DNA of 64,000 bases from CAZDXB01 sp964509335 (GTDB lineage Bacteria; Bacteroidota; Ignavibacteria; Kapaibacteriales; UBA2268): positions 1-64,000 of the forward strand of contig CAZDXB010000004.1 in the NCBI GenBank assembly GCA_964509335.1, written 5' to 3'. Positions 28,707 to 36,245 of this stretch are shown piece after piece. The notes beneath the pieces were generated by a model, which saw nothing but the letters and a program-made list of their open reading frames with translations, ran no database searches and was not told where the DNA came from. The first letter of the stretch is position 1, and each line of letters opens with the position of its first letter. The position numbers and the translations under genes were made by a program.

Positions 28707-29285
28707 TTAATACTCATTTTCTTCTTTAAGCGCTTTAATATTCTCTTTTATTGACTCGAGCATCCTATGCTCGAACATACCGTTCGATTTCCAAAAATGC
28801 ACTCGATTTGTCATAGTGTTTTCAAAACCGCTCATTTGCCCCTTCAAAAGCAAATAGACCGTACTGTCGTTTTTCTCTTTAACCATAAACTTATACTGCA
28901 TTCTACCGTTTATCCAACTGCCGCCCTTAATATGCGGGATCTTATAACTGTATTTCTTAAGCAGTTTGAAAGTCGAATCTCCTTCGGCGAAAACGCAATA
29001 ATCCGAGCGAACAATAGCTTTCATACGCCCTTTTCTGTCCGTTTTCATTGCGTTTTTTGTAACTACGCAATTGATATCTTCAATCGATTTATTTACGGCG
29101 TCCACGACCAATTGAATAGGCTCGCTATATTCGGCTTCGTATTTGGCTTGATAAAAACGAAGCGGGTCGAGTTCTTCTTGTCCCTCGTCTTGAAAAGCGG
29201 CTTTTGCTACGATAGAGTCAAAGGCGAAGCAAACTAATAAAGCCAATACCGCTGTCTTGAATGAGATAATTAGATTAAATTTCAT
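28707..29285 (-). CDS. Exported protein of unknown function
   Basis: A 192-residue product with an N-terminal signal (residues ~1-29, FKTAVLALLVCFAFDSIVAKA). I do not recognise the family. The mature part alternates short beta strands (SYKIPHIKGGSWINGRMQYK, DSTVYLLLKGQMSGF) and ends in a charged helix (MLESIKENIKALKEENEY). This could fit a START/Bet v1-like lipid-binding fold, but no motif proves it. Three Cys are present. GGAG lies well placed before the ATG. It sits 15 bp upstream of purN, a pairing without an evident functional link. Confidence 0.65.
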   Translation of the reverse strand: MKFNLIISFKTAVLALLVCFAFDSIVAKAAFQDEGQEELDPLRFYQAKYEAEYSEPIQLVVDAVNKSIEDINCVVTKNAMKTDRKGRMKAIVRSDYCVFAEGDSTFKLLKKYSYKIPHIKGGSWINGRMQYKFMVKEKNDSTVYLLLKGQMSGFENTMTNRVHFWKSNGMFEHRMLESIKENIKALKEENEY

Positions 29286-29394
29286 TTTTATTCTCCTTTA
29301 CATCGATATTTTTATTTTAACAAAAAAACTATCATATTTGAAAAAGCTATGACAAACTAATAATTATTAACTTATAAATCAATAATAATTTGAA

Positions 29395-29808
29395 ATGAGC
29401 GACACGTTTTCCAAAAAAAAGCGCACTCAAATAATGAAATCGGTAAAATCTAAGGGCAATAAATCTACGGAGCTAAAGCTAATAGAGATATTTGACAAAT
29501 TCGATTTGAAAGGGTGGAGGCGCAATTATCCCGTGAAAGGCAAACCGGATTTTGTTTTTCTCAAGCCGAAAGTAGCCGTTTTCGCGGACGGTTGCTTCTG
29601 GCACGGACATAACTGCCGAAACGTTAGCCCCGCCACAAACAAAGAATACTGGAGAAAGAAAATCGAGCGCAACAAAAAAAGGGACAAAGAAGTTGCCCGC
29701 CGCCTTCGAAAAAGGGGCTGGAAGGTCTTTAGAATTTGGGAGTGCGAAATCAAAAAAGAAAATATACCGCCGGAACTCGCCGAAGCAGTTAAAACTTCTC
29801 GGCGGTAA
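29395..29808 (+). CDS. vsr: Very short patch repair (Vsr) endonuclease
   Basis: A 137-residue Vsr. It begins with the family N-terminus (SDTFSKKKRTQIMKSVKSKG) and has the PD-(D/E)XK-like core NYPVKGKPDFVFLKPKVAVF with the catalytic Asp in KPDF. It continues with ADGCFWHGHNC, which holds catalytic His and zinc ligands, and ends with the GWKVFRIWECEIK motif. Vsr nicks at T:G mismatches formed by deamination of 5-methylcytosine and so normally accompanies a C5-cytosine methyltransferase. No such methyltransferase is visible in the window, so this copy is an orphan. Its last 20 bp overlap the convergent methyltransferase-like gene. No clear ribosome binding site precedes it. Confidence 0.93.
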   Translation: MSDTFSKKKRTQIMKSVKSKGNKSTELKLIEIFDKFDLKGWRRNYPVKGKPDFVFLKPKVAVFADGCFWHGHNCRNVSPATNKEYWRKKIERNKKRDKEVARRLRKRGWKVFRIWECEIKKENIPPELAEAVKTSRR

Positions 29809-30808
29809 TTAAGCTAGTGCCAAACCCCGTCGTTTGAACTTCAACGCCGGAGAACCAAGCTTCTTTTAAGATAAGCCATAAATCCGAACGGGTATAGGTT
29901 TCGCCGCCGTCGGTATTAACTAGTAGCTCTAAAGAATACATAGCGTTGAACTCGGGAGATATCCTATTGTCGTCGATTAAAATGTCTTGAATAACTATCA
30001 ATCCGCCATTTTTTAAAGCGTCGCGCACTTTCTTAGCTAACTTCATATTAGTCCAAATATCGTGCTGTTGAAAAACAAAGGAAAGAAAGATTAAATCGTA
30101 ACCGTTTTCAATATCGTCTTCTACTATGTCGCCGGTTTTAATCTCGATATTATCCGATATCGAAGGCTCGTGCAAGGACCGGAGATGCTCCTCGGCGTAA
30201 TAAGAGCAATTAGGATAAGTAAATAAATCGGCTTTCAATCCGGGTTTTTTCTTAATGAACTCTATAGCGTAATCGCCAACGCCGCCGCCCAAATCCATAA
30301 TCTTATCCACGTTTTTTAAATCAATCAAATCGGCTATCTCGGGAGCCAATATTTTCGAACGCCAATGAACGGCTTCTATGAAAGCCTCTACCTCTTTGTC
30401 GCGTAACTCGTTAATAGCCCTCGGTCTTGGCGGCTTGCCAAGCTTAACCGCTTCGGTTAAATTTCCCCATTGTTCCCATAAATCAGAACAATGCTCCATT
30501 AATCCTATATATTCAGGCTTGGATTTTACTAGGAATCTTAGGGAAAGCGACGAATTAGAGTATTTCTTCAGATTCTTTTCCAACAATCCGATAGCGCATA
30601 ACGCGTTCAACAATCTCTCCGTGGCTCTGGTATCGGAATTCAGACTAATGGCTATTTCCTCGGCAGTTTTGCTTTCCGTTCCTATTAAAGAAAAAACGTC
30701 CAATTCAGAGGCGGTAAACAATATGCGACTTCGCTGGTAACCGTAAGCCATATCCAAGATATCGTTGATAGACTGGTCGTCTATCCTGAAAGGCTTCCAA
30801 ATTTTCAT
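29789..30808 (-). CDS. SAM-dependent O-methyltransferase-like protein (dimerisation domain plus catalytic domain)
   Basis: A 339-residue protein. Residues ~12-95 are the winged-helix dimerisation domain found in acetylserotonin/hydroxyindole and polyketide O-methyltransferases (ILFTASELDVFSLIGTE, then TERLLNALCAIGLLEKN). Residues ~150-330 are the catalytic Rossmann domain with motif I IMDLGGGVGDYAIEF and the later NGGLIVIQDILIDD. The LVNTDGGETYTRSDLWLILK region also matches the family, whose usual catalytic His would lie near FVFQQHDIW. The substrate cannot be told; no biosynthetic cluster is adjacent. It overlaps vsr by 20 bp, tail to tail. Confidence 0.82.
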   Translation of the reverse strand: MKIWKPFRIDDQSINDILDMAYGYQRSRILFTASELDVFSLIGTESKTAEEIAISLNSDTRATERLLNALCAIGLLEKNLKKYSNSSLSLRFLVKSKPEYIGLMEHCSDLWEQWGNLTEAVKLGKPPRPRAINELRDKEVEAFIEAVHWRSKILAPEIADLIDLKNVDKIMDLGGGVGDYAIEFIKKKPGLKADLFTYPNCSYYAEEHLRSLHEPSISDNIEIKTGDIVEDDIENGYDLIFLSFVFQQHDIWTNMKLAKKVRDALKNGGLIVIQDILIDDNRISPEFNAMYSLELLVNTDGGETYTRSDLWLILKEAWFSGVEVQTTGFGTSLITAEKF

Positions 30809-30904
30809 TAAGTCTCCGAAAAATTGGTTAATTTATAAAGCGTAAAAAAAGAAATTTTTCTTTAAACTCCAAAAACAGAGAAAATTAATATTATCAGATA
30901 AAAA

Positions 30905-30941
30905 TAAAAAACCGCCGCAAAAACCAATTTGCGGCGGCTTA
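30905..30941 (-). terminator. Rho-independent terminator after rpsD
   Basis: On the minus strand: AAGCCGCCGCAAA, loop, TTTGCGGCGG, then a T-rich run (TTTTTTATTTT). The stem is GC-rich and perfect. It lies 26 bp after the rpsD stop. Confidence 0.9.
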
Positions 30942-30966
30942 TACTTAGATTTATAAAGCGCTTAGC

Positions 30967-31569
30967 TTATCTCGAATAATACTCTACAACTAATGGAGAG
31001 TCGCAAATCGTATTTATCTCTTCTCTTGTTGGAACGTGAAGGAATCTTGCGGAAAATTCGGCTTTTGACAAGTCCAAATATTCCGGAGGAGCGGCTGACC
31101 GGATACAGTCCTGAACTATGGGATTTTTTCTGGTTTTTTGCTTTAATGCTATAACGTCGTTTACCTTCACTCTATACGACGGGATATCAACTCTTTTTCC
31201 GTTTACCTCGATATGTCCGTGATTAACCAGCTGTCTTCCCATATATACCGTTCTGGCTAAACCCGAACGATACACCAAAGCGTCCAATCTTTGCTCTAAC
31301 ATTTGAACTAAAATCTCGGCGGTGTTTCCGGGAGCTTGCGACGCTTCCTCGTAATAATTTCTCAACTGCTTTTCGGAAACGTTGTATTGCAACTTCAATC
31401 TTTGTTTTTCTATTAACTGCCTTCCAAAATCCGATTGCTTGCCGCGTCTTTTCGATTGACCGTGCTGCCCGGGAGGATAAGGCTTGCGAGCCAAATACTT
31501 GCCGGACTTCGGCGTTAACTCTACGCTCAATTTACGCGAAAGTTTGACTTTTGGTCCCGTATAATTCAT
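30967..31569 (-). CDS. rpsD: 30S ribosomal protein S4
   Basis: A 200-residue S4 of full length. N-terminal part: MNYTGPKVKLSRKLSVELTP, then PGQHGQSKRRGKQSDFGRQL and EKQLRNYYEEAS. The RNA-binding S4 domain follows: LEQRLDALVYRSGLARTVYM, GRQLVNHGHIEVNGKRVDIPS. It nucleates 30S assembly and binds the 5' domain of 16S rRNA. In most genomes rpsD lies in the rpsM-rpsK-rpsD-rpoA operon. Here it stands alone, with a kinase-like gene ~95 bp upstream on the same strand and its own terminator. It could be a relocated single copy or a second S4; the N-terminal Cys zinc motif of C+ type S4 is absent. GGAG precedes the start. Confidence 0.95.
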   Translation of the reverse strand: MNYTGPKVKLSRKLSVELTPKSGKYLARKPYPPGQHGQSKRRGKQSDFGRQLIEKQRLKLQYNVSEKQLRNYYEEASQAPGNTAEILVQMLEQRLDALVYRSGLARTVYMGRQLVNHGHIEVNGKRVDIPSYRVKVNDVIALKQKTRKNPIVQDCIRSAAPPEYLDLSKAEFSARFLHVPTREEINTICDSPLVVEYYSR

Positions 31570-31664
31570 TTCACTCCATTTTTAATAAATTACAACAATC
31601 TATCTTTTAAAGAACTACAAAGTTAATACTTATTCGCTTAAAAAAAAATCGAAATGAAAAAAAA

Positions 31665-33464
31665 TTAGGTTTTTTTTTGCTTCATTTCATCCAAAAGCAT
31701 ATCTAAGCGCTTTCTTGAAAGCGTCGCCCTGAAAATCCTTTCGTTTTCTTTTGTAGATTCGACTTGCAGCTTGCCGCCGTGACGTAATATTATCATTTTG
31801 GCTCTGGCGAAAGCCGAAAAAATATCGTCGTCCTCGCTTGAAAAGAAACTTTCAGAGAAAAGCTTGCTTTTTTCTTCCTCGCTGAAGGCTTTGCCGTAAC
31901 TTTTTATCTGAAAAATTAAGTCGTCGCCAGAATCTTTTGTTTTAATAGTTACGTCCCCGTCGTTTTTTCTCGTCGAGCTGGTTCCGATAGCGTAATTAAA
32001 TATAGCCTTCAAAGCGGTCTTTAAAATATTTGGCTCGACCGCCGCGGGATTTGCGTTCGAGTCAAAATCTTTTTTCAGCCGTAGATTCTTTTTCTTAGCT
32101 TTGTTTTTCATCGAGTTAAAAACGTCTTCGGCTAAGTCGTTAGGGTCGATGATTTTTTGGTTTGGCGGACGATTGGGCGAGCTTTGAATATAATCGTTAA
32201 CAAGCCTCTCGATTTCTTCCGTTCTATAGTCTATGATGTCGAAATTATTATTTGCTCCAGCTTTATCATTCCGCTCGACTCCTTTTCTAGCGGAGCTTAC
32301 CTCTTTCTTGATTTCTTTAGCTTTTTCTTTTAGCGCTTCCGCCAAGCCTTCCAAGGATTTATAAACCGCTTCCGATTTGTCGGATTCAAAACTCTCTTTT
32401 TCAAGCCTGCGAATTTTGCTTAAATCTCTAATAAAGCACGCTTTGCCGTAATAATTCTTTCCCTTTTCCAAACATACGGCGCTGAATGCGACGGGTTTAG
32501 AAAAATCGTCGGCTGTCGTAACGCAAGTTTCCATCGGCTCGACGTTCGCTTTCGAGCAATCAAAAAACTCTTCCGGTAGCATCGCTTTCAAGCGTTTTTT
32601 ATTCGGTTTTTTACGCGAATGCCAATTCAATATTCTCTTAGCCGCCGGGTTGAAAACTTGCATTTTGTCGTTTTCGTTTAGCGCTATTATTCCTTCGGCT
32701 GAATTACGAATTAATTTTAAAAAGAACTCTCGCTCCTTGCTCACCGTGTCTTGAAGTTCCACGACCTCGGTAATATCGGTCGATATTTCCACGACTAAAG
32801 AAACGCCCTTTTCGTCGTGTTCGAGCGGTATCGTTTGAACGACGTATTGAGCCTCTTCCCCAGTAACGGACAACCCCGCTTGCGTAGAAACGTGGTCAAG
32901 ACCGTCTTCGAAAGTCAACGCGGCGGGACATAAATTACAATGATTCTTCTTTTTCTTAAACACCTCGTAGCATTTCTTACCTTGGGCTTCGCCAAAAGTT
33001 TCCCTCAATTTCTTATTGGCTCTAATCACTTGGTAGTCTCTGTCAATTACCAAAATATAGGACGGCGATTTTTCAAATAATATATTATGTTCTTTCTGAT
33101 ATCGCGCCGCTTCGACGTCGTTAGTGGACATCTCCAATACGTATTTTACTTCGCCGCTTTTATCCTTCAAAGGAGCGAAATGAACGGTATAATAATAATG
33201 TTTGCCGTCAATATCTACGCCTGTTTCGTTTGAATAACGCGTCTGACCTGTCTCGAATACGTCGCGAACTCTGCAGTGCGGACAAATGTCGTCTCGATTT
33301 TTATACGCTTCGTAACACTTATCGCCTTTTCTGTCTCCGAATACGCTTTTATAATTTTCGTTTACGTAAACTATTTCATAATCCTTGTTGATAACGGCGA
33401 CGTTAAAAGGAACTTTTTCAAAAACTTTCCCGTCTTCCATTATTGCGTATAAATCTTCAGACAT
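31665..33464 (-). CDS. PAS-domain kinase-like signalling protein with Cys-rich PAS domains and degenerate kinase core
   Basis: A 599-residue cytoplasmic protein, no signal peptide or membrane segment. Two PAS domains (about 15-115 and 128-235) each carry a C-x10-C-x2-C pattern just after the core (C50, C61, C64 in the first; KKCYEVFKKKKNHCNLC in the second). A third PAS follows at about 245-360. The C-terminal ~220 residues have the shape of a histidine kinase, but the phospho-acceptor region (SLEGLAEALKEKAKEI) has no His where HEINNP is expected. The ATPase G1 box (DxGxG) is replaced by KSYGKAF and the N box is unusual. The protein may therefore sense redox or metal state and signal without autophosphorylation. 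It sits between the dsrC terminator and rpsD, and is probably transcribed from its own promoter in 33465-33816. Confidence 0.75.
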   Translation of the reverse strand: MSEDLYAIMEDGKVFEKVPFNVAVINKDYEIVYVNENYKSVFGDRKGDKCYEAYKNRDDICPHCRVRDVFETGQTRYSNETGVDIDGKHYYYTVHFAPLKDKSGEVKYVLEMSTNDVEAARYQKEHNILFEKSPSYILVIDRDYQVIRANKKLRETFGEAQGKKCYEVFKKKKNHCNLCPAALTFEDGLDHVSTQAGLSVTGEEAQYVVQTIPLEHDEKGVSLVVEISTDITEVVELQDTVSKEREFFLKLIRNSAEGIIALNENDKMQVFNPAAKRILNWHSRKKPNKKRLKAMLPEEFFDCSKANVEPMETCVTTADDFSKPVAFSAVCLEKGKNYYGKACFIRDLSKIRRLEKESFESDKSEAVYKSLEGLAEALKEKAKEIKKEVSSARKGVERNDKAGANNNFDIIDYRTEEIERLVNDYIQSSPNRPPNQKIIDPNDLAEDVFNSMKNKAKKKNLRLKKDFDSNANPAAVEPNILKTALKAIFNYAIGTSSTRKNDGDVTIKTKDSGDDLIFQIKSYGKAFSEEEKSKLFSESFFSSEDDDIFSAFARAKMIILRHGGKLQVESTKENERIFRATLSRKRLDMLLDEMKQKKT

Positions 33465-33893
33465 AATTAATTCGCTTCTTTAGTAAATAATCAAATACAA
33501 AATTAAAAATTATTAAATATTTACGTTATTTCAAAATATTTTTAAGCTATGGGTAAAAATCGACTATCGTCGCAAAAAGAGCGCATCGCCCCCTATCATA
33601 GGCAGTTATTGTAAATTGAACTTTTAAGAAATGTATAAATCGCAAAGGCGAAATAGAAGAGAAGAAAGAAATGAGTTAAGCTCCTCCGCTATGAAACGAT
33701 AAAAAGTTACGCGACGCTACTTAAAAAATAAAGCTCTCCTAAGCGTATTTCAAACCCTCTCGGAAAAATTAAGTATATTTAATTCAATAATTAACAAACG
33801 TTAATACTAACGCCATAAAAAAGAGCCCGCTCTCGAAAAGCGTAAAAGCTTTCAAGCGGACTCTTTCTAAATTTCGTCAGTAAACGAATCGCT
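33465..33893. other. Intergenic region between dsrC and the PAS protein gene
   Basis: No ORF or RNA gene is recognised. 33817-33867 holds the dsrC terminator. The AT-rich remainder should contain the promoter of the PAS-protein gene (reading leftwards from about 33480); no convincing -35/-10 pair or operator stands out. Confidence 0.6.
33817..33867 (-). terminator. Terminator after dsrC
   Basis: On the minus strand: AGAGTCCGCT, an inner hairpin (GAAAGC...GCTTTTC), AGAGCGGGCTCTTTTTT. The 10-bp outer stem has one G:U pair and is followed directly by six T. It ends the dsrL-dsrC transcript. Confidence 0.88.
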
Positions 33894-34211
33894 TTAGACG
33901 CAACCTGTCGGTTTAGGCAATCCAGCTACTTTACAAGCGCCTTTTGCCGGGCCCGACGGAAACATTTCGTAAATCTTCTTTAACGGAAATCCCGTCTCTT
34001 TACAAAGCTTACGAATCATAGGCGCAATGCCGTATTGTTGGAAATAGTCGCGCAAGTAATTTACGACTTTCCAATGTTCTTCCGTCAACTCATCTACGTC
34101 TTCCGTCGTAGCTAAAGCCGCGGCTACCTTCTCGTTCCAATCGTCAGGCTCTTGCATAAAGCCGTCCTCGTCAACTTCGATCTTGATGTCGTCATACTCA
34201 AATAATGGCAT
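33894..34211 (-). CDS. dsrC: DsrC, sulfur-carrier protein of dissimilatory sulfite reduction
   Basis: A 105-residue DsrC with the family C-terminal arm, including both conserved cysteines: GACKVAGLPKPTGCV gives C93 and the penultimate C104. It also shows EEHWKVVNYLRDYFQQYGIAP and IRKLCKETG. In sulfite reduction DsrAB transfers a sulfur atom to these Cys as a DsrC trisulfide, which the membrane complex DsrMKJOP then reduces to sulfide. Both Cys are present, so it is a true DsrC, not a TusE or regulatory homologue. AGGAG precedes the ATG. It follows dsrL by 49 bp and ends at a strong terminator, so dsrL-dsrC form one transcript. Confidence 0.97.
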   Translation of the reverse strand: MPLFEYDDIKIEVDEDGFMQEPDDWNEKVAAALATTEDVDELTEEHWKVVNYLRDYFQQYGIAPMIRKLCKETGFPLKKIYEMFPSGPAKGACKVAGLPKPTGCV

Positions 34212-34260
34212 CAGCTTACTCCTTTTAATTTATTTATACAAAACCAATTTAAAAATTGGA

Positions 34261-36021
34261 TTAACCGTCATATACAACTTTTCCTTCGTCGTCTCTCGGC
34301 GCTACCTTGCCGGTTCCCGGGTCTTTCATTTCTAAATAACCGCAAGGGCACGCTTCGACGCATTTGAAGCAACCTCTGCATAAGTCCATATTGAAGGTAT
34401 AAGCGTCAAACTTCTCTAGCGGTTTGTGAATAGCTTGGTCCTGACACATACTCCAGCAAGTGCCGCAGTCAAAACACATACCGCAACTGAAACAGCGTTT
34501 CGATTCCTCGATTACGTCTTCTTCCTTCAAAGTTTTGGAAATTTCCTTATCCAAATACTTGAGACGCTCTTCAGGCGGCAATTTCATCGCTTCTTTCCGC
34601 GCTTTTTCTTCGTAATGGCTCATTACAACGCGATTCTTTTTCAAGACTTCCAAATCCTCTTCCGGATCTTTATCCGGTTCGATTCCTCTGAATTTAGCGT
34701 GAATCGTTTCAGCCGCTTTTCTGCCTTGATAAACGGCTATTGTAACCAAGCCTAAATCTACGGCGTCGCCGCCGGCGAAGGTATTCTCCAAACAAGTCTG
34801 GAAATGGTCGTCAACCTTTATCCAATCCTTGCCTTCTCTTAAGTCGTTGAATCCCTCAAAATCCGGCTCTTGGCTGATAGCGGAAAGAATAGTCGTGCAT
34901 TCCAGCTCGAAATAATCGCCTTCGATTGGTACGGGGCGTCTTCTACCCGAATCGTCGGGTTCGCCGAGTTCCATTTGCTGGCATTTCATCTTAACCACTT
35001 TGTCGCCGTCTTTTTCAAGCTCGACCGGAGCGGCTAAGAAATGAAATTTAATGTCTTCCTCTTCGGCGCCGACTATCTCTTCTTCTATAGCGGGCATTTC
35101 TTTTCTGGTTCTTCGGTAAACGACCGTAACGTCTGCTCCGAGCCTCTTAGCTATTCTAGCGGCGTCTATTGCCGTGTCGCCTCCGCCTATAACCAACACC
35201 TTATCGCCTACGTCAACCGACGCTCCGGAATTAACTTTATGCAAAAACGATACGCCCGTCCAAACGTTCGGAGCGTCTTCGCCTTCAACCCTCAATTTTT
35301 TGCCGGAGTGCGCGCCGATTCCTACGAAAATAGCGTCGTGTTCTTCGCGCAGCTTGTCGATTGGCATATCTTTTCCAATCGCGACGTTATATTTTAAATC
35401 TATTCCTAATTTCTGGATTCTATCTATTTCCTTATCTAAAATATCTTCCGGCAAACGATAATCAGGAATTCCGTAGCGCAGCATTCCGCCGGCTTTGCTG
35501 TTGCTTTCGTAAACGGTTACGTTTTCATAACCTCTTATGGCAAGTTGATACGCCGCGGATAAACCAGCCGGTCCGCCGCCGACAATCGCTATCTTTTCTG
35601 AATAAGTTTCGTCGGTCAGCTTCTTAATCGGTAAATCATTATCTATAGCGTAATCGCCTAGAAATCTTTCAATATTATTTATACCGAGAGGTCCGTCTTT
35701 ATCGCCTCTGTTGCACTCGCCTTCGCAAGGATGAGGACAAACTCTGCCGCAAGTCGCAGGCAGAGGATTACGCTCCAGAATAATGTTATAAGCCATCTCG
35801 AAGGACTCCGGATATGTTCTTCCTCTATCCTCGGTTTGCGAGATTGTAGTTAAAACGTCTCGTATTCTCGTCCCGTTTGGACATCCTACCTGACACGGAG
35901 GTTCTTTTTCAATTTTTTCAGGTCTTAATGGAGTTTCACGCGTTCCGCCGCCCGGCGAAGAACCGCCGCCAGAAAAACTCCGCCTCTTCTTCTTCTTCTT
36001 TTTCTTTACTTTTAGAGCCAC
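34261..36021 (-). CDS. dsrL: DsrL, NAD(P)H-linked iron-sulfur flavoprotein of the Dsr pathway
   Basis: A 586-residue protein of the glutamate-synthase small-subunit type. After a Lys/Gly-rich leader (VKKKKKKKRRSFSGGG) come the N-terminal Fe-S domain (CQVGCPNGTRI, then PLPATCGRVCPHPCEGECNR), an FAD Rossmann motif (IAIVGGGPAGLSAAYQL), an NAD(P)H Rossmann motif (VLVIGGGDTAIDAARIAKRLG) and a C-terminal pair of 4Fe-4S clusters (CFSCGMCFDCGTCWSMC and CRGCFKCVEACP). It starts at GTG 36019-36021 with GGAGG upstream. DsrL couples DsrAB to NAD(P)H; it is best known in sulfur oxidisers, but a second type occurs with reducers. It is shorter than the ~650-residue oxidiser type. Found here with dsrD, it suggests the reductive type. 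Confidence 0.94.
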   Translation of the reverse strand: MALKVKKKKKKKRRSFSGGGSSPGGGTRETPLRPEKIEKEPPCQVGCPNGTRIRDVLTTISQTEDRGRTYPESFEMAYNIILERNPLPATCGRVCPHPCEGECNRGDKDGPLGINNIERFLGDYAIDNDLPIKKLTDETYSEKIAIVGGGPAGLSAAYQLAIRGYENVTVYESNSKAGGMLRYGIPDYRLPEDILDKEIDRIQKLGIDLKYNVAIGKDMPIDKLREEHDAIFVGIGAHSGKKLRVEGEDAPNVWTGVSFLHKVNSGASVDVGDKVLVIGGGDTAIDAARIAKRLGADVTVVYRRTRKEMPAIEEEIVGAEEEDIKFHFLAAPVELEKDGDKVVKMKCQQMELGEPDDSGRRRPVPIEGDYFELECTTILSAISQEPDFEGFNDLREGKDWIKVDDHFQTCLENTFAGGDAVDLGLVTIAVYQGRKAAETIHAKFRGIEPDKDPEEDLEVLKKNRVVMSHYEEKARKEAMKLPPEERLKYLDKEISKTLKEEDVIEESKRCFSCGMCFDCGTCWSMCQDQAIHKPLEKFDAYTFNMDLCRGCFKCVEACPCGYLEMKDPGTGKVAPRDDEGKVVYDG

Positions 36022-36145
36022 TTTAAATTTCCTCCAATTTTAGTGTAATAATAAAAATCTTTAATTAATTAGCTGTCGATTTTTGTCCTCGCTATTTATA
36101 CCTTCTTTCAAACTGGCTTCAAAATTTTTTATTAAAACCGTTTAA

Positions 36146-36159
36146 TCGTTTTAAAACGA
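36146..36159. promoter_or_regulatory. Candidate operator upstream of dsrL
   Basis: TCGTTTTAAAACGA is a perfect 14-bp palindrome about 125 bp upstream of the dsrL GTG, in the 224-bp AT-rich dsrN-dsrL gap; a nearby ACCGTTTAAT partly repeats it. Position and symmetry fit a dimeric regulator site, but no family is recognised. Confidence 0.3.
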
Positions 36160-36245
36160 ATTAGTTTAAGTTTTGTTTTTTTTTAACTATCCTTAAATAT
36201 TTCTAATCTCCGCCTCTATTATAATAATATCGGCTGTCAAGAAAA

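Noticed and set aside
29395..30808. Restriction-modification system (vsr plus methyltransferase)
   Set aside because: The adjacent methyltransferase has the layout of small-molecule O-methyltransferases, not a DNA methyltransferase.
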